From NCBI GenBank assembly GCA_964019425.1, contig OZ025798.1, positions 806,001-870,000 on the forward strand: a DNA stretch of 64,000 nt, in the 5' to 3' direction. Origin of the DNA: Flectonema sp. DT1601. Taxonomy: Eukaryota; Euglenozoa; Diplonemea; Diplonemida; Diplonemidae. Below are positions 1 through 10,967 of the stretch, piece after piece. The notes below the pieces were generated by a model that saw nothing but the letters and a program-made list of their open reading frames with translations, searched no databases and was not told where the DNA came from. Within the stretch, counting starts at the first letter, position 1, and every line of letters begins with the position of its first letter. Both the position numbers and the translations under genes were made by a program.

Positions 1-1337
1 TGCTAGCTAGCTGCTAGCTAACTAGCTAAGTTATTCGTTCTCTTTGTAGTAGAAACATCGAACTCACACTCGTCGTTTCACTGGACTCGAGTTTGAAACT
101 GATGTGACGTCCCTTCTTCATAATTCTATCATCTCATCGCATCTCTCTACAGTTATAACCAGCTTTCAGCAATTAATAACCAGAAAAAAATATATTATTT
201 ATTGTACCTGCGATGATGTTTTCTGGCTTTTCATAGTATCAGTCGGCTTCCGTTCAGCTGATCGATCGTTCGTTCTTTGACAAAAGAAAGTTGCATTGCG
301 CATCTCGCACTGGGATTTCCCCCTTTTACACTACTTTGATTCGTTTATTTTATTTTTAATTTTTATTCAGGTTTCTCATATCGAGTATTGTACTTTAATC
401 AGCCGTGTTACTAACAGAAGACTGGGCTTTGGAGGAAGCTGATGCAAGCCTACTTGGCGGCGTCGTAGTTTTTTTTATACCTGTTTTATCGTGTTACATC
501 ATTATTCTTTCATTTATTTATTTATTTATTTATTTCTACTTTCGTGGCTTCCCTGACTTCGATAAATAAATAATGAATAATTTCTAACTTTTTACGTTAA
601 TAGCAAAATGGAAATTGCCACTCTTATTATCTTGGAAAGAATTTTTCTTTTCATTCACCTACCTGGGAACTGTTAACCAGATGTAGATGTGGTCAGTCAA
701 GATTTCTCTGAGTCTTCACAGCACTCTTGGGTGACGATCTTATCTGATCTCCTTCACATTTTTTTTTGTGTGATGCAAGTGAAACAAAAAACTTAGTTTT
801 GGGCAGCGTGCTTATAATTCTGATTTAGGAAAATGGTTCTTTTTTTTTTTTTTTTTTTTTTTGCACCGACAAAGTCGGAGAAAAAAAACTATTCAGATTT
901 AAGAGCCGTTTTTATTTATTATATCAAAATGTTATCTATTTCCCCCGTGCGCCAGTAATACTGTCTGCGATCAACAAAAATATATATATGAAGGCTTTAT
1001 CTGAATGGTTTTTTTTTTTCTTTTTAAAAATTAATTATTACACGCAAACAAAGCCAAACTAGTTTTTTTTTCCTGTCGTTTGACATTTGATGTCAACCAA
1101 CAGTTTCACAGCTTATGAAAACACACAATTCAAAATGTCTCTTTTCTTGTCCGAACTGACAGAACCACAATGTCATTACAATGTTGTTAATACTTTACAA
1201 CGTAGATAATTAGATAAGGAATTATCACCCTAAATTCTTACAACCACCTGACTGGTATACCAACTTTCTTTATTGGCATTTGTGTTCCTGTTTTTTTTTT
1301 GCTATGTGAAAAGTGTCATTATTAGCTCGCCTAGAAA

Positions 1338-1369
<32 letters not shown>

Positions 1370-1459
1370 CCCCCCCCTTTTTTCTTTTTTCCTTTCTTTT
1401 TGTTGTTTTTTTTCTAAAGAAGAATATTCGCAACAAGACTTTGTAAACACCAACACAAT
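1..1459. other. gene-free 5' flank, T/A-rich
   Basis: No supportable coding region. The stretch opens with a short CTAG-rich repeat (1-30) and holds several T homopolymers (about 841-862 and 1340-1369). One copy of a dispersed structured element lies at 863-1008. A long pyrimidine tract at 1340-1415 ends in TAAAG shortly before the first gene, as seen before most genes here. Confidence 0.6.
863..1008 (+). repeat. dispersed structured element, copy 1 (146 nt)
   Basis: Shares ordered conserved blocks with 49362-49480: GCACCGACAAAGTCGG, ACTATTCAGAT, AGCCGTTTT, CCCCGTGCGCCAG, GATCAA, AAGGCTT and GAATGG. It is bounded by T runs on both sides. CTATTCAGAT near the 5' end is complementary to ATCTGAATGG at the 3' end, and AGCC to GGCT, so the element can close into a long-range stem. 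Spacers between the blocks differ in length from copy 2. Strand and function are unknown; a structured ncRNA or a small retroposon are both possible. Confidence 0.5.
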
Positions 1460-2560
1460 ATGACTCTCGCAGATCGCATTAAGACTAGACTTGACGGAGC
1501 AAAAGTTTCAATTGCTAACTCGCCATCTTATCACACGACTTTATCAGAGCTAATGGCTTTCATGGTTAAAGAAGGGAAGACAAAAGAGGTAATCGGTAAC
1601 GAGTTTGACAAATATATCCGCGCTGGTACCTTTGAGGCATTTTATCAGATGTCGACTGAGGAAGCAGCGAATGAGGCTGGGGGTGTTAGTATTCCATCTG
1701 GCAATAAGAAAAAGAATAACAAAAAGAAGAAGGAACAACAACCACAGCAGCAGCAACAACAACAACAACAACAGCAACAACAGCAGAAAAAGAACACGGC
1801 AGGTCAGAAAATCTTTCATCAAACTGCCGGGGGAGGTGTAGCTCAAGGAAATCAAAAAATATTTCAAAAAGCTGGAAAGGGTGCAGGTAGAGGAGGAGGT
1901 CGTGGAACTGTTATAACTTCTTCAACAACTGATTTGAGTAAGATTGAGAACAGAGTCATCGGAAAGGGAAGAGGTGTCGACCCTCGTACTGCAGGAGTCA
2001 ACATCCCAACCTCTCAAATATCATCACCGGTACTTCCAAACTCAAGATATTCACCAGTTGGTGGAACTACTCCTGGTAGAGGAAGAGGTGGTGTCGTTCC
2101 AAAGGTTGCCACCGGTCAAGTTCCAAGACTTCCAAAAACTCAGAGAATTCCAACACCTGGAGCACGTGGCCCTACTGCTGCCCGTCCAACTATCGGCAGC
2201 AACAACGCCCCCGCCAACAGTAGTAACAATGTCGAACTCCAGAAGGTAAAGGCACAGCTAGCCCGCCAACAACAACAAAATGTTATCCAACAACAACAAC
2301 TCGCTTCTGCCCAACAGCAGCTCCTTCAGCAGCAGATGCTATTCCAACAGCAGCAGGCAGCACAACAACAAGTTCCAATTCAGATTGGCATTCCTGCAGC
2401 TCAGCAACAAGCACTCATTCAGCAACACAACGCTCTGCAACAAGCACAACAGCAGCTGGCGGCACTGCAACAGCAGCAAGCAGCCATCGAGCAGGCTCAG
2501 CAGCAGGCAGCGGCTCAGCAGCAAGCGCAGGTACAGCAAGCAGCTCACCATCAGCAGCAT

Positions 2561-2593
<33 letters not shown>

Positions 2594-2833
2594 GCAGCAC
2601 AACAACAGCAACAACAGCAGCAGGCAGCACAGCAACAGCAGGCAGCGCAGCAGCAACAAGCCCAGTTGCATGCCCAGCAGCTTCAGCAACAGCAACTCCA
2701 GCAACAGGCTCAACAGCAGCAGGCTCAACAACAGGCTCAGCAGCAGGCTCAACAGCAAGCACAGCAACAGGCCCAACAGCAGGCTCTCTTGCAGCTTGCA
2801 CAGACTCAGGGAATGCCACAACTTTTGGGATAG
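1460..2833 (+). CDS. Q-rich, RG-containing protein of unknown function
   Basis: A 457-aa protein that I do not recognise. The first ~75 residues look folded (amphipathic, with LSELMAFMVKEGKTKEVIG). A lysine cluster and a first poly-Q run follow at about 83-112. A glycine/arginine segment near 145 (GAGRGGGRG) hints at RNA binding. From about residue 260 to the end the chain is almost entirely Q, A and L, built from both CAA and CAG codons, so it is not a pure microsatellite expansion. Such prion-like tails occur in RNA-granule and transcription-coactivator proteins, but nothing here fixes a role. The ATG follows a long pyrimidine tract and an AG at about 1419. Overlapping frames inside the Q-rich part are open only because of composition. 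Confidence 0.8.
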
Positions 2834-2836
2834 TTA

Positions 2837-3724
2837 GTTGAGAAAAAAGTACGACAAAGAAAAATGAACAGATAGCAAAAAGATTTGGACTTGTCACTTT
2901 TTATTTGTTTCATTAATAATGCGACGATTGCCTGTATGAGCCCTGAGTGTTTGTTTTCCTCCTTCAGTTTTTTCCCCCATTTTTTCAGACTGACAAGAAC
3001 TTACTTCCTTTCCTTATCCCTGATTAGCTAGATTTCCTTTTTTTTTACGGAAATTTGAAAAAAAAAAAAAAAAAAAAAACGGTTCATCATATTCGCCAGA
3101 AGGATGCGTGTCCTAACTACAGTCCTTTATGAAATTGGTACTTTTAGCCGTTAAAACTACAACTCGGCAACGCTTTATTTATAAGCACGTGTTTCTTGGC
3201 GATAGTACGTCGTCTTCTCTTCTCTTCTCTTTTTCATTTTTTTCTTCTTTTGAATTGTTCTTCAAGTGAGCACACTTGATGCTACGATTCTAACACACAA
3301 ACAAGAAAAAAAGAAGAAGAAGAGGAAGAGGAAAATATGTATTCGGCATTTCTTGTTGAAGTTCTCTGTTTTGTTTTTTTCTAGCATTGTTCGGGGGTCT
3401 GGATTTTTGTTACTTATTGTGGCACTTGATCACAAAGTTTTGTAGTTATCTTGAGATTATTGATTGGGTAATACAACAGGCAATTCTTACGCAAGCGTTC
3501 CATTAGTGAGACTGAAATAGAAATAGTGAAAAGGAAAAAAAAAAAAAGAAAGAAGAAAAAAAAAAAAAACGAAACAGAACAAAACAAAACAAAAAAGGAT
3601 AAAGAAAAGCAGAATTGACACGGAACAGTGTGCCAGCATGGCATTATTTCTTTTTTTAATTAGCGTTTTTTTTTTTTTTTTTTTTTAAAATTTCGTTAAC
3701 ACAACAGGCAACAGAGGCAATCTA
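2837..3724. other. gene-free spacer
   Basis: About 890 bp with no ORF that looks coding. It carries an A run (about 3058-3079), a mixed A/G tract (3305-3335 and 3533-3600) and a T run (3667-3687). The end reads CACAACAG a few bases before the next ATG, matching an AG acceptor. Confidence 0.6.
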
Positions 3725-5878
3725 ATGTTTGGCCGTGTTGGAAATTTAATTCGAGGGGTCGGTACCCCAAAACGTAAAAGAGACAAAAAACAAGACTCTG
3801 AATCACCCAAAGACGCTGGGAAGATAGGACTGGGATTCGAGGTAATGGAAGGAGCAATGCAAAAAAAACTCCAAAAAGGAGTAAAATACAACATGAAAGT
3901 ACTAATTAGAGGTGAGAGACGAAGCGGTAAGAGCAGCCTACTCCGACGACTACAAGGAAAGTATCACGACGAAGGCTACAATCAAACACCACAGTTAAAC
4001 GCGGCAACCGTACATTGGTGTTCAGAATTCACTCAAGACCCTGTTAAGGTAGAAGTTTGGGATGTTGTTGACAGTGGCTTTATAACACAAGAGCTTGAAG
4101 ACCATCATAACTCCCTCAACGCCCCTCCAGGCATAGAAGTTCAAGTTTCCGATGCAAGCAACGTCAACGTCTACAGAGATGCACATTGTGTGATTTTCAT
4201 GATCGATGCAACTAAAAAAGACGCCTTAACCTATTTAGCAACTCAACTACCAAAAGTACCACAAAATGTTGTTATCTTGGTTTTGCGTAATAAATGTGAT
4301 CTTGTAGACGACATTGTTATATCTGAAAAAGACATCTCAAAAATATTACAACAACATCAACGAACAACGACACAATTTTTATCAGAAATTTGTGGTAGTG
4401 GAAAGATACCAGATAAATATTCCATAGCACCTCATTGTATTAATTCTAGTATGGTAAATTGTTATGGAATCAAGAATTTATATTCATATTTAAATATTCC
4501 ATTTCAGAAGTTGAGATGTGAAATATTTGAAGAGACTTTCAGACAACTTTGGTCAAGCTCTCAAAACCACATCTCAGACGTTAAAGAAATGGAACGCCCA
4601 TACCCTGAGTACGAAGCTTGGTTGATCGAACAAAGTCAAAAGAACCAGCAAGAATCTAAGAAATCACCCGTCGAAGACGAGGTAAAACCGCCTCTAGCTC
4701 CGAAAAGCGAAGGGCTTTTAGTTGAGAATACAACTGAGTCTCCACAGCCTGAGTATAATGGTAAAAAAAATAATCTATCCTTTAAACATCAAGGATCGTT
4801 TAATCTGAATGCCATCGATGAGGGGTTCTTCGATGACGTTTCTGATGATGAAGAAAACGAACAACAGAACCGTCCTCGTTCATCAGCCGATTCTGAAGAC
4901 CTAATCGCTGCTGTTGCTATCCAAAGGGGATCTCGTAGAGACGCACAAGATGATGACTGTAGTCGATCTTCATCGGATAATCATGGAGTCCAACCTGCTT
5001 CTGATTCTGAGTCTGAATCCGTCGAGGAAATTAAAATTAATTTTGGACCCGTTATAAAAAAAGAATCAAAAACACGATCCAAAATTGAAGACGACGAAGG
5101 AGAAAAGCGCATTCGCATTGCCAACGCAAAAACACAATCAGCAACGGAGCTGTGGAACGATGCTATAAAGAAAGATAAAAAAGCAGAAGCGGAGAAGGAA
5201 GAAGAGTTTGCGAGACAAATTGATATCGGTGGAATAGATGAGAGCTTCTTTGATGAGGATGAGGATGATGATGATAACGATGATGATAACGATAAGGAAG
5301 ACAATACGAATGACGACATAGAAATCGTATCACATCCAAAAGATGCCTGCGACAAATCGGAGTCACCAGAACATACCAGCTCAGAAGTTCCACAATCTGA
5401 ACAACAACAACAACAACAGCAACAACAACAACAACCACCACCACCACCACCACAAGAAGTAGAAAAGGAAAAAGAAGAAGAAGAAGAGGAACTTCCAATT
5501 GGAATGGAACCGGACCAGTCACAAGACGCTTTCGATTTCAAACCAAAACCCGAACCGACTCCTAGAGAGACATCCGTCTCTGCTGAGGCACTCCACGCAG
5601 TTCAGCAACTAATGCAAAACATGCAAACACAACAAGAACCTGAACTTGCTGAAGACACAACTCACAGTCGTCGTCGTAGAAAGGAAGCCAAAGAATCGAC
5701 AGACGACAAGAAGGAAAAAAGAAGAAGAAGACGCAAAGATGGTGACGAGGTGGATGCACCTCCCAAAGAGAAAAAAGAGAAGAAAGAGAAAAAAGACAAA
5801 CGAAGACGCAGACGGGAAGAACCCGATGTTAAAGAGGAAGAAGAAGAACCAGTCACACATGAAGAACGATCACAATGA
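3725..5878 (+). CDS. RABL6: RABL6-like (Parf/RBEL1) GTPase with long acidic/basic tail
   Basis: A 717-aa protein. Residues about 40-270 form a Rab-like GTPase domain matching RABL6: the segment before the P-loop (LQKGVKYNMKVLIRGERR) is the family signature, the P-loop GERRSGKS lies at 63-70, VKVEVWDVVD occupies the switch II region, and the guanine-specificity motif reads NKCDLVD near residue 189. As in animal RABL6, the rest is low complexity: acidic patches, two repeats of the form IDExFFDD/E, a poly-Q/poly-P run near 558-575, and a terminal Lys/Arg-Glu region. RABL6 proteins are atypical, poorly hydrolysing GTPases that move between nucleus and cytoplasm. The gene is one exon. The ATG is chosen because MFGRVGNLIRG resembles the family's N-terminus and lies just after an AG acceptor. 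Confidence 0.88.
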   Translation: MFGRVGNLIRGVGTPKRKRDKKQDSESPKDAGKIGLGFEVMEGAMQKKLQKGVKYNMKVLIRGERRSGKSSLLRRLQGKYHDEGYNQTPQLNAATVHWCSEFTQDPVKVEVWDVVDSGFITQELEDHHNSLNAPPGIEVQVSDASNVNVYRDAHCVIFMIDATKKDALTYLATQLPKVPQNVVILVLRNKCDLVDDIVISEKDISKILQQHQRTTTQFLSEICGSGKIPDKYSIAPHCINSSMVNCYGIKNLYSYLNIPFQKLRCEIFEETFRQLWSSSQNHISDVKEMERPYPEYEAWLIEQSQKNQQESKKSPVEDEVKPPLAPKSEGLLVENTTESPQPEYNGKKNNLSFKHQGSFNLNAIDEGFFDDVSDDEENEQQNRPRSSADSEDLIAAVAIQRGSRRDAQDDDCSRSSSDNHGVQPASDSESESVEEIKINFGPVIKKESKTRSKIEDDEGEKRIRIANAKTQSATELWNDAIKKDKKAEAEKEEEFARQIDIGGIDESFFDEDEDDDDNDDDNDKEDNTNDDIEIVSHPKDACDKSESPEHTSSEVPQSEQQQQQQQQQQQPPPPPPQEVEKEKEEEEEELPIGMEPDQSQDAFDFKPKPEPTPRETSVSAEALHAVQQLMQNMQTQQEPELAEDTTHSRRRRKEAKESTDDKKEKRRRRRKDGDEVDAPPKEKKEKKEKKDKRRRRREEPDVKEEEEEPVTHEERSQ

Positions 5879-6805
5879 GGAACTTCATGACCACTGTTGT
5901 CCTTCTGCTAACGCTTGACTCCACCCAATAGAATAGTATCTTGGAGTGTTGTGGCATTTCCCGATTTTTTGTTTTATAAATTTCCCTTAAGGGATCAAAA
6001 AAACCCGTTTAAGAGTATCTTACTTTCTATGTTGTCCCCTTGTATAGGTGTACAGCAGATGAAGAAGACACAGAGAAGGTAAAACTCGGTTATTCTAATT
6101 TATTTTTGTTCCGTCAGTTGACCGGGTGCCTGTCCCTTGCTTTAAAATCCTTTTTGTTTAAGTTGTTTTAATTCATTCCACCTGACTTGGTGCTTCGTTG
6201 ATGATTTTCTTTTTTTCTTTTTTTCCATTTTCCCTTTACGTTATTCTGCTTGGCATACCTATCCACTTTAATTTCTTTGAAAGACTTTTTTTTATTTTAT
6301 TTTATTTTGTTTCGTTTTCGTACGTATGTTACCTCGTTGTTTATTCCTTGTGTGGGAATAGCGTGCAGGTGGAAAATTAAAAAAAAATAATACGAGAATC
6401 ATAAATCCAGCAAAAGATTTTGCAAAGCATCCACCCGGAACCGTGTGTTCTTTATTGTGGGGGTTTTTTTTTCCCCAAGGAAAAAAAAAAAAAAAAGAGA
6501 GAGAAAAAGAGGAGAGCCACCAAACAATACTGCTGTTTTAAAGAAAAAAAAAACTTTTGAAAGTGTTCCATTTTTGTTCTTGAAATCGACCTACGCTGGC
6601 TCAACCGAAATTAAATAGTAGCCACTTACTCTTTGTCTGATAAGCAGCCTTTTGCTGATATGTTTTTTTTTTTTTTTTTTTTCACGAGATACGAAACAAA
6701 AGCTATTCGGAATTATTTTATTTAACAAAACAGACTTGGAGTGTATAATATTTTTAGAAACAAAACCAAAAAAACAAACATGAAACACGCCTAAAAATAA
6801 TAATA
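5879..6805. other. gene-free spacer
   Basis: About 930 bp of AT-rich DNA with T runs (6661-6682) and an A run (6480-6496). No open frame with coding character was found, and I recognise no RNA gene. Confidence 0.55.
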
Positions 6806-7918
6806 ATGAACACTAATGGTGAATCTGTAAGGATGTTACTTGATGAATGCTATGATCAACTTTCTGAACTACTTCTGTCTGAGTCGTGTGATGTTAGTGA
6901 TGAAGAGCAAGAGAGGATTCAACGGTTGCTTGAGAGTAGAGGAAAGGGTACGAACTTATTAAAGGTTCGAGAATTTTCAAAAAAAATCATCAATCCGTCG
7001 GACAATAACAAATCAAACAATCTAATAATGAAATATTTATCAAATGATGTTCACGTTAAACTAAGTCGTGGGGTTACCTACCCATCTGATATCGGTGTTT
7101 TTGCTATTCACACAATTGAAGCAGGTGTAGTTGTAGATAGAATCCCAAGGCTATTTTTAAAACAACTTGGCTACACTACAGATGATTCAGGTACTCTACC
7201 AATGTCGTACATATCAAAAGAACAATTATTGTGTCTTCCGAAAACTGTTAGTAATTATTTATCTGAATTACAGAATCTGGAGACGCTCACTGACGGATCA
7301 CTAAAACAGACTCTCGTACTTCCTTTCTTAGGTCCAAATGCCTTCATTGGTTTCTGTCAATGGGTAAGACCCACACGCCATGGTAGAGTAACAGCTAAAC
7401 TAAGCAACGGAGACAGTGAAGAGATTGCTTATAATTTAAAAATTGAAACGACTGTTCCAGTAGCTCAAGGAGAAGAACTCGCTGTTTTATATGATAATCC
7501 AGAGTTTTGGCCTCAACTACTCAGTAATGAGGCTGAAGTGTTACCACTAATGATTTCTGATATCCCACTTCCTTACATTAATTTAAATGGAATGTACTAT
7601 CATTGTGGGAATAATACTTTTGGTCCATTTTATCGACTTTCTGGGGAATCGTCGAATGGTTTTCCACAATCAGTTTGGTTATCTCGTATTCACGATGGAC
7701 GTTGGGCATTTTGTTTAGATAACGACTTTTCGACTATAGCATTACTTCAATACCAGTCTGAGTGTTTGCCATGTGTTTCTGATGCTAAGTCATGGCTACT
7801 ACAATCAAACTCACCTACTCGACGAAAACGCGCAAAACTTGATAGCGGCGACGTCGTTTTGTCCTTTACTACAATACCTTTAGAAAAACAAGACTTAAAT
7901 GATGTACACATTTCTTAA
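6806..7918 (+). CDS. PR/SET-like domain protein
   Basis: A 370-aa single-exon protein. Residues about 88-235 resemble a divergent SET domain of the PR (PRDM) kind. GVFAIHTIEAG (98-106) corresponds to the SET-N strand pair, and QWVRPTR (185-191) stands where PR domains have W-M-R-x-V-N-x-A. VPVAQGEELAVLYDNPEFW (218-235) matches the final GxEL-x-V-x-Y segment. The classical NHxCxPN motif of active SET methyltransferases is absent, as in many PR domains. N-terminal residues 1-60 are helical and acidic, and the C-terminus (245-370) is unassigned. It may be a protein-lysine methyltransferase or a non-catalytic relative; the family call is tentative because it rests on a few motifs. Confidence 0.55.
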   Translation: MNTNGESVRMLLDECYDQLSELLLSESCDVSDEEQERIQRLLESRGKGTNLLKVREFSKKIINPSDNNKSNNLIMKYLSNDVHVKLSRGVTYPSDIGVFAIHTIEAGVVVDRIPRLFLKQLGYTTDDSGTLPMSYISKEQLLCLPKTVSNYLSELQNLETLTDGSLKQTLVLPFLGPNAFIGFCQWVRPTRHGRVTAKLSNGDSEEIAYNLKIETTVPVAQGEELAVLYDNPEFWPQLLSNEAEVLPLMISDIPLPYINLNGMYYHCGNNTFGPFYRLSGESSNGFPQSVWLSRIHDGRWAFCLDNDFSTIALLQYQSECLPCVSDAKSWLLQSNSPTRRKRAKLDSGDVVLSFTTIPLEKQDLNDVHIS

Positions 7919-8156
7919 GTAGTCGATTCCGACAATTCTCTTTTTTTTCTTCATAAACACCAAAGTCCAACTTAGTTTGCGCTGCTTAGGCGCTGGAAAG
8001 AAAAAAAAAAAAAAAAAAAAAAGAAGATATTTTTCTTGTTTTGTGTGTGTTTCTGATAGAATAGTCGAAAGTAGTCGTCAATGATTGTTTTGTATAAACC
8101 TTTTTTTTTTCCCTCTTCCCCCCTTCTCTTACTATTTTCTTAGTTACTATTTTTAA

Positions 8157-8591
8157 ATGAACGGGAATGAAGAAATCATTTATGAGCCAGTGCAGTACCA
8201 ACCGAGAGGACGGGCTGGTCCTCTTCTTGCTTATCGCGTAAGAACAGGCGCAGTCACAGACTGGGATAAAAACAACAACTCAATCTTAGATAGAAGAAAT
8301 ACTGATCAACCTCCCATAAGCAATTCAGAATTGATAGAAAAATATACCAACACAGCTTCTCAGATTGGTTGGCTCGCTCGATCATCATCATACAACAAAT
8401 TAAATCCATCAGATGTTAATCTGGCTTCACTTGCTAATAGGCTCACATCGTTACTGACGATATATAACTTGACTTCGGATGAAAAAAAGGATCTCATTTC
8501 CTTATGTAACAATGCTCTTGGTTCTGTATTAAATATCTCATCTAAACTTTATGAGATGAAACTGAAGAATAATGAACTAAGAGGACAGTAA
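8157..8591 (+). CDS. small protein of unknown function (144 aa)
   Basis: A 144-aa protein that I do not recognise. It is hydrophilic, with no signal peptide or membrane segment. The first 55 residues are polar and proline-containing (YQPRGRAGPLLAYR), while residues 60-144 look helical (SLANRLTSLLTIYNLTSDEKK, then SSKLYEMKLKNNELRGQ) and could form a short coiled coil. The start is supported by a pyrimidine-rich run ending TTTTCTTAG about 15 bases upstream. Normal codon texture through the whole frame and a T-rich spacer on both sides argue that it is a real short gene. Confidence 0.65.
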   Translation: MNGNEEIIYEPVQYQPRGRAGPLLAYRVRTGAVTDWDKNNNSILDRRNTDQPPISNSELIEKYTNTASQIGWLARSSSYNKLNPSDVNLASLANRLTSLLTIYNLTSDEKKDLISLCNNALGSVLNISSKLYEMKLKNNELRGQ

Positions 8592-8827
8592 CTCTTTTTC
8601 TGATTTTTTTCCTTTTTTTTTTTTTTTTTTTTTTTTCCCTATTGCACGCATACTCTAGAAGTGTACATGTCACATTGTTGTATCTTGTTGTGGTGTTTTT
8701 TTTTTTTTTTGTTAATTTTTCCGAACCGAGGAATGTGGTCTTGGTTGAGTGATTAAAAAAAAAAAAAAAAAAAAAAGAAATAACTTCCCACCATTTTTTT
8801 CTTGAAAGTAATCAATAATAATAAAAA

Positions 8828-10199
8828 ATGCTGGAGCGAGACATAGGAACCCACTTCGTTCAGAAGTACTATACGACTTATGCGAGTAATCCAGTTGACT
8901 TGGCGATTATGTATTCTAAAGGCTCTGTATTCGCTCATTGTGAAGCAGGTCAGCCATTAGAATTCACTGAAGGAAGAGAAGCGATTCATAATATACTTGC
9001 TGAAGAAACAGAAGCTAACAGGAAGTTTGAACTCATAAACATTGACTGCATACCTTCAATGAATCAATCTATACTTGTCTTAGTTCAAGGAATGATGCTC
9101 ACAAAGGATGCTTCTAGAGGTTTCTCACACACTTTCTTATTGGGAAAAAACGTCGCTGATCAGGCCTACTACATCCACAATGATGTTATGAGAATCTGTG
9201 AGCCTCTCGATGAGGATAACAGTGAGGAAGAGGAAGAAGAAGAAGAGAACAACAGCGAACTGCAGTGCTTTATTGACGCTAATGCGATGCTTCCAAAAAT
9301 CGACGATGTCGTGACTCCTCCTTCAAGGCCTTCTCAACCTCCAAGGCGCACACCTGAAAAGCAAAAAGTACAGCAGCAAACTTCTAGAAACGAGACAAAG
9401 CAAAGGCCATCTAAGCCTGCAGCACCAGTCTCTGCCCCAGGTCCAGCTGTTAAGAGTTCCTGGGCTACTATCGCTAGTAGTAGTTCAGTAATCAAATCAA
9501 CTGGTCCAGTCCAGCGTATCAGCGGAGGAACTGTTTTGGGAGGAACCAAGAAGCCTGTTAACAAGAAACGTAACTCTGAAGAACGCCCTGGACGTGCCGC
9601 CCGTCCAGCAAAACCAGCCGCAGAGGCTGAAAAACGACCAAAACCTGCTTCGAAGAGAAGCACCTCTCAGAGTGCTGTTAATTACAATTATCATTCGATT
9701 TATGTAACTGGACTTCCACAACACTTTAAGGAGTCAGATATCGAAGCGGCTTTTAGTAAGTTTGGAGATATTAAGGGAAAGACTCTTCAGGTATGATTCT
9801 GATCCTCTCTTCTGCTCTCATTCTAATATTTGATAATCATTTACTCAATAATCAAACAGGACATCCCTCAAGCTCGCGGAGGCAAACGTTGCTTCGTAGA
9901 CTACGCCGGAAAGACATCGGTTGAAAGAGCAATGAAAGAAGGAGTATGTTGTTCTTCTGTAGTTGTTTGTAGTGAGTTTATGTTGGGCTGCTTAAAGCAA
10001 AACAAAACAAACAGGTTGTTTTTGGAGGTAACACATTAACAATTCAAGAACGCAAGCCCCCTAGTGAGAGAACAAAGCCTGAGGAAACAACTAAAAAGGT
10101 TTGTCGCCCAAAAAAAAAAAAATTTCTCCCCAAAAAAAAAAAAAAAACCCCCATTTCTTACGATACATCAAACAAACTAACAAACAGCCCTCAAAGTAA
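8828..10199 (+). CDS. G3BP-like protein (NTF2 domain + RRM), four exons
   Basis: Exons 8828-9790, 9860-9943, 10015-10098 and 10188-10199; all three introns are phase 0, start GTATG or GTTTG and end CAG. The protein is 380 aa. Residues about 6-120 are an NTF2-like domain (GTHFVQKYYTTYASNP, with FSHTFLLG near 99). An acidic run of eight Glu, a long proline/lysine-rich linker and an RRM from about residue 289 follow (IYVTGLPQHFKESD as RNP2; GKRCFVDYAGKTSV in exon 2 as RNP1). This order matches G3BP/Rasputin, stress-granule scaffold and RNA-binding proteins. A C-terminal RGG tail is missing: the last exon codes only for Pro-Ser-Lys and stop. The single-exon reading frame would end inside intron 1. 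Confidence 0.85.
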
Positions 10200-10476
10200 G
10201 GAATGAGGTGATCGGGGCGATAAATCAACAAATCAGCATCGAATCATTCACTCACTTTAGATTATCATTCTGTCAGACCAACAATCGTAGAAACGTGAAT
10301 CCTTTGTTACGGATATGTGTTCTTATTGTGTCTTGTGTTTTTATTATTTTATAAGTTACCTTCTCTACAGGATGGAGGGGCGTCGCACATTTACGTTTTC
10401 TTAACGCTGTTTGATAATTACCCTTCTGGCATAGATTTCTTTTCAAACAGAAAACACAAAACACTTACACTAAAAT

Positions 10477-10818
10477 ATGTCATACGGTTCCTGGGGTCGA
10501 AATGACTTCGATCCCCACCCACATTTAAGTGGTGAGTTTGACGGAGCAGCATTACTGTACAATCCTGGAGGTCTTTCTACCGGACATTCATCGTCACCAC
10601 TGGCACTACCAAATGCTCCAGGTAAGATTACAGTAGCGAAGTTAGAGGTTTGTTTTTTTATTATATTTGTAATTATGTTGATTAACTACATGATTTTAAA
10701 TGATTAAAAAAAATCAAAAAAAAAAAAAAAATAGGTAACACCCCTTCCAAAAAAATCTAACCTTCATGTTCCAAAGGGGCCTGTGGGAGGAGGTGCACCA
10801 TTGCCTCACTCTGGCTAG
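10477..10818 (+). CDS. 84-aa two-exon protein of unknown function
   Basis: Exon 1 is 10477-10647 and exon 2 is 10735-10818, joined by an 87-nt phase-0 intron (GTTTGT...ATAG) that ends in an A-rich stretch. The 84-aa product starts MSYGSWGRNDFDPHPHLSG and ends GGGAPLPHSG. It is rich in Gly, Pro, Ser and His, with no membrane segment. The splice is supported because the exon-2 frame is open with coding composition up to TAG, whereas the unspliced frame runs into intron-like T-rich codons. The ATG lies about 30 bases after a TTTCAAACAG acceptor. I do not recognise the family. Confidence 0.6.
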
Positions 10819-10967
10819 CCTTAGTTGCCCTTGGAATTTACACGAAAACACTTGATTATAAACTGTAGTAGTAATTTTAAAAAAAAAAAAAAAAATTCGT
10901 CTGCGGGTTCTTTTTTCCCCATAAAAAGTGAATTATTAAAAACTTATTATTTCAATAGCCATCCAAT

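Noticed and set aside
2339-2897. Long Leu- or Ala-rich ORFs opposite the Q-rich gene
   Set aside because: CAG/CAA repeats keep all frames open; products are pure low complexity.
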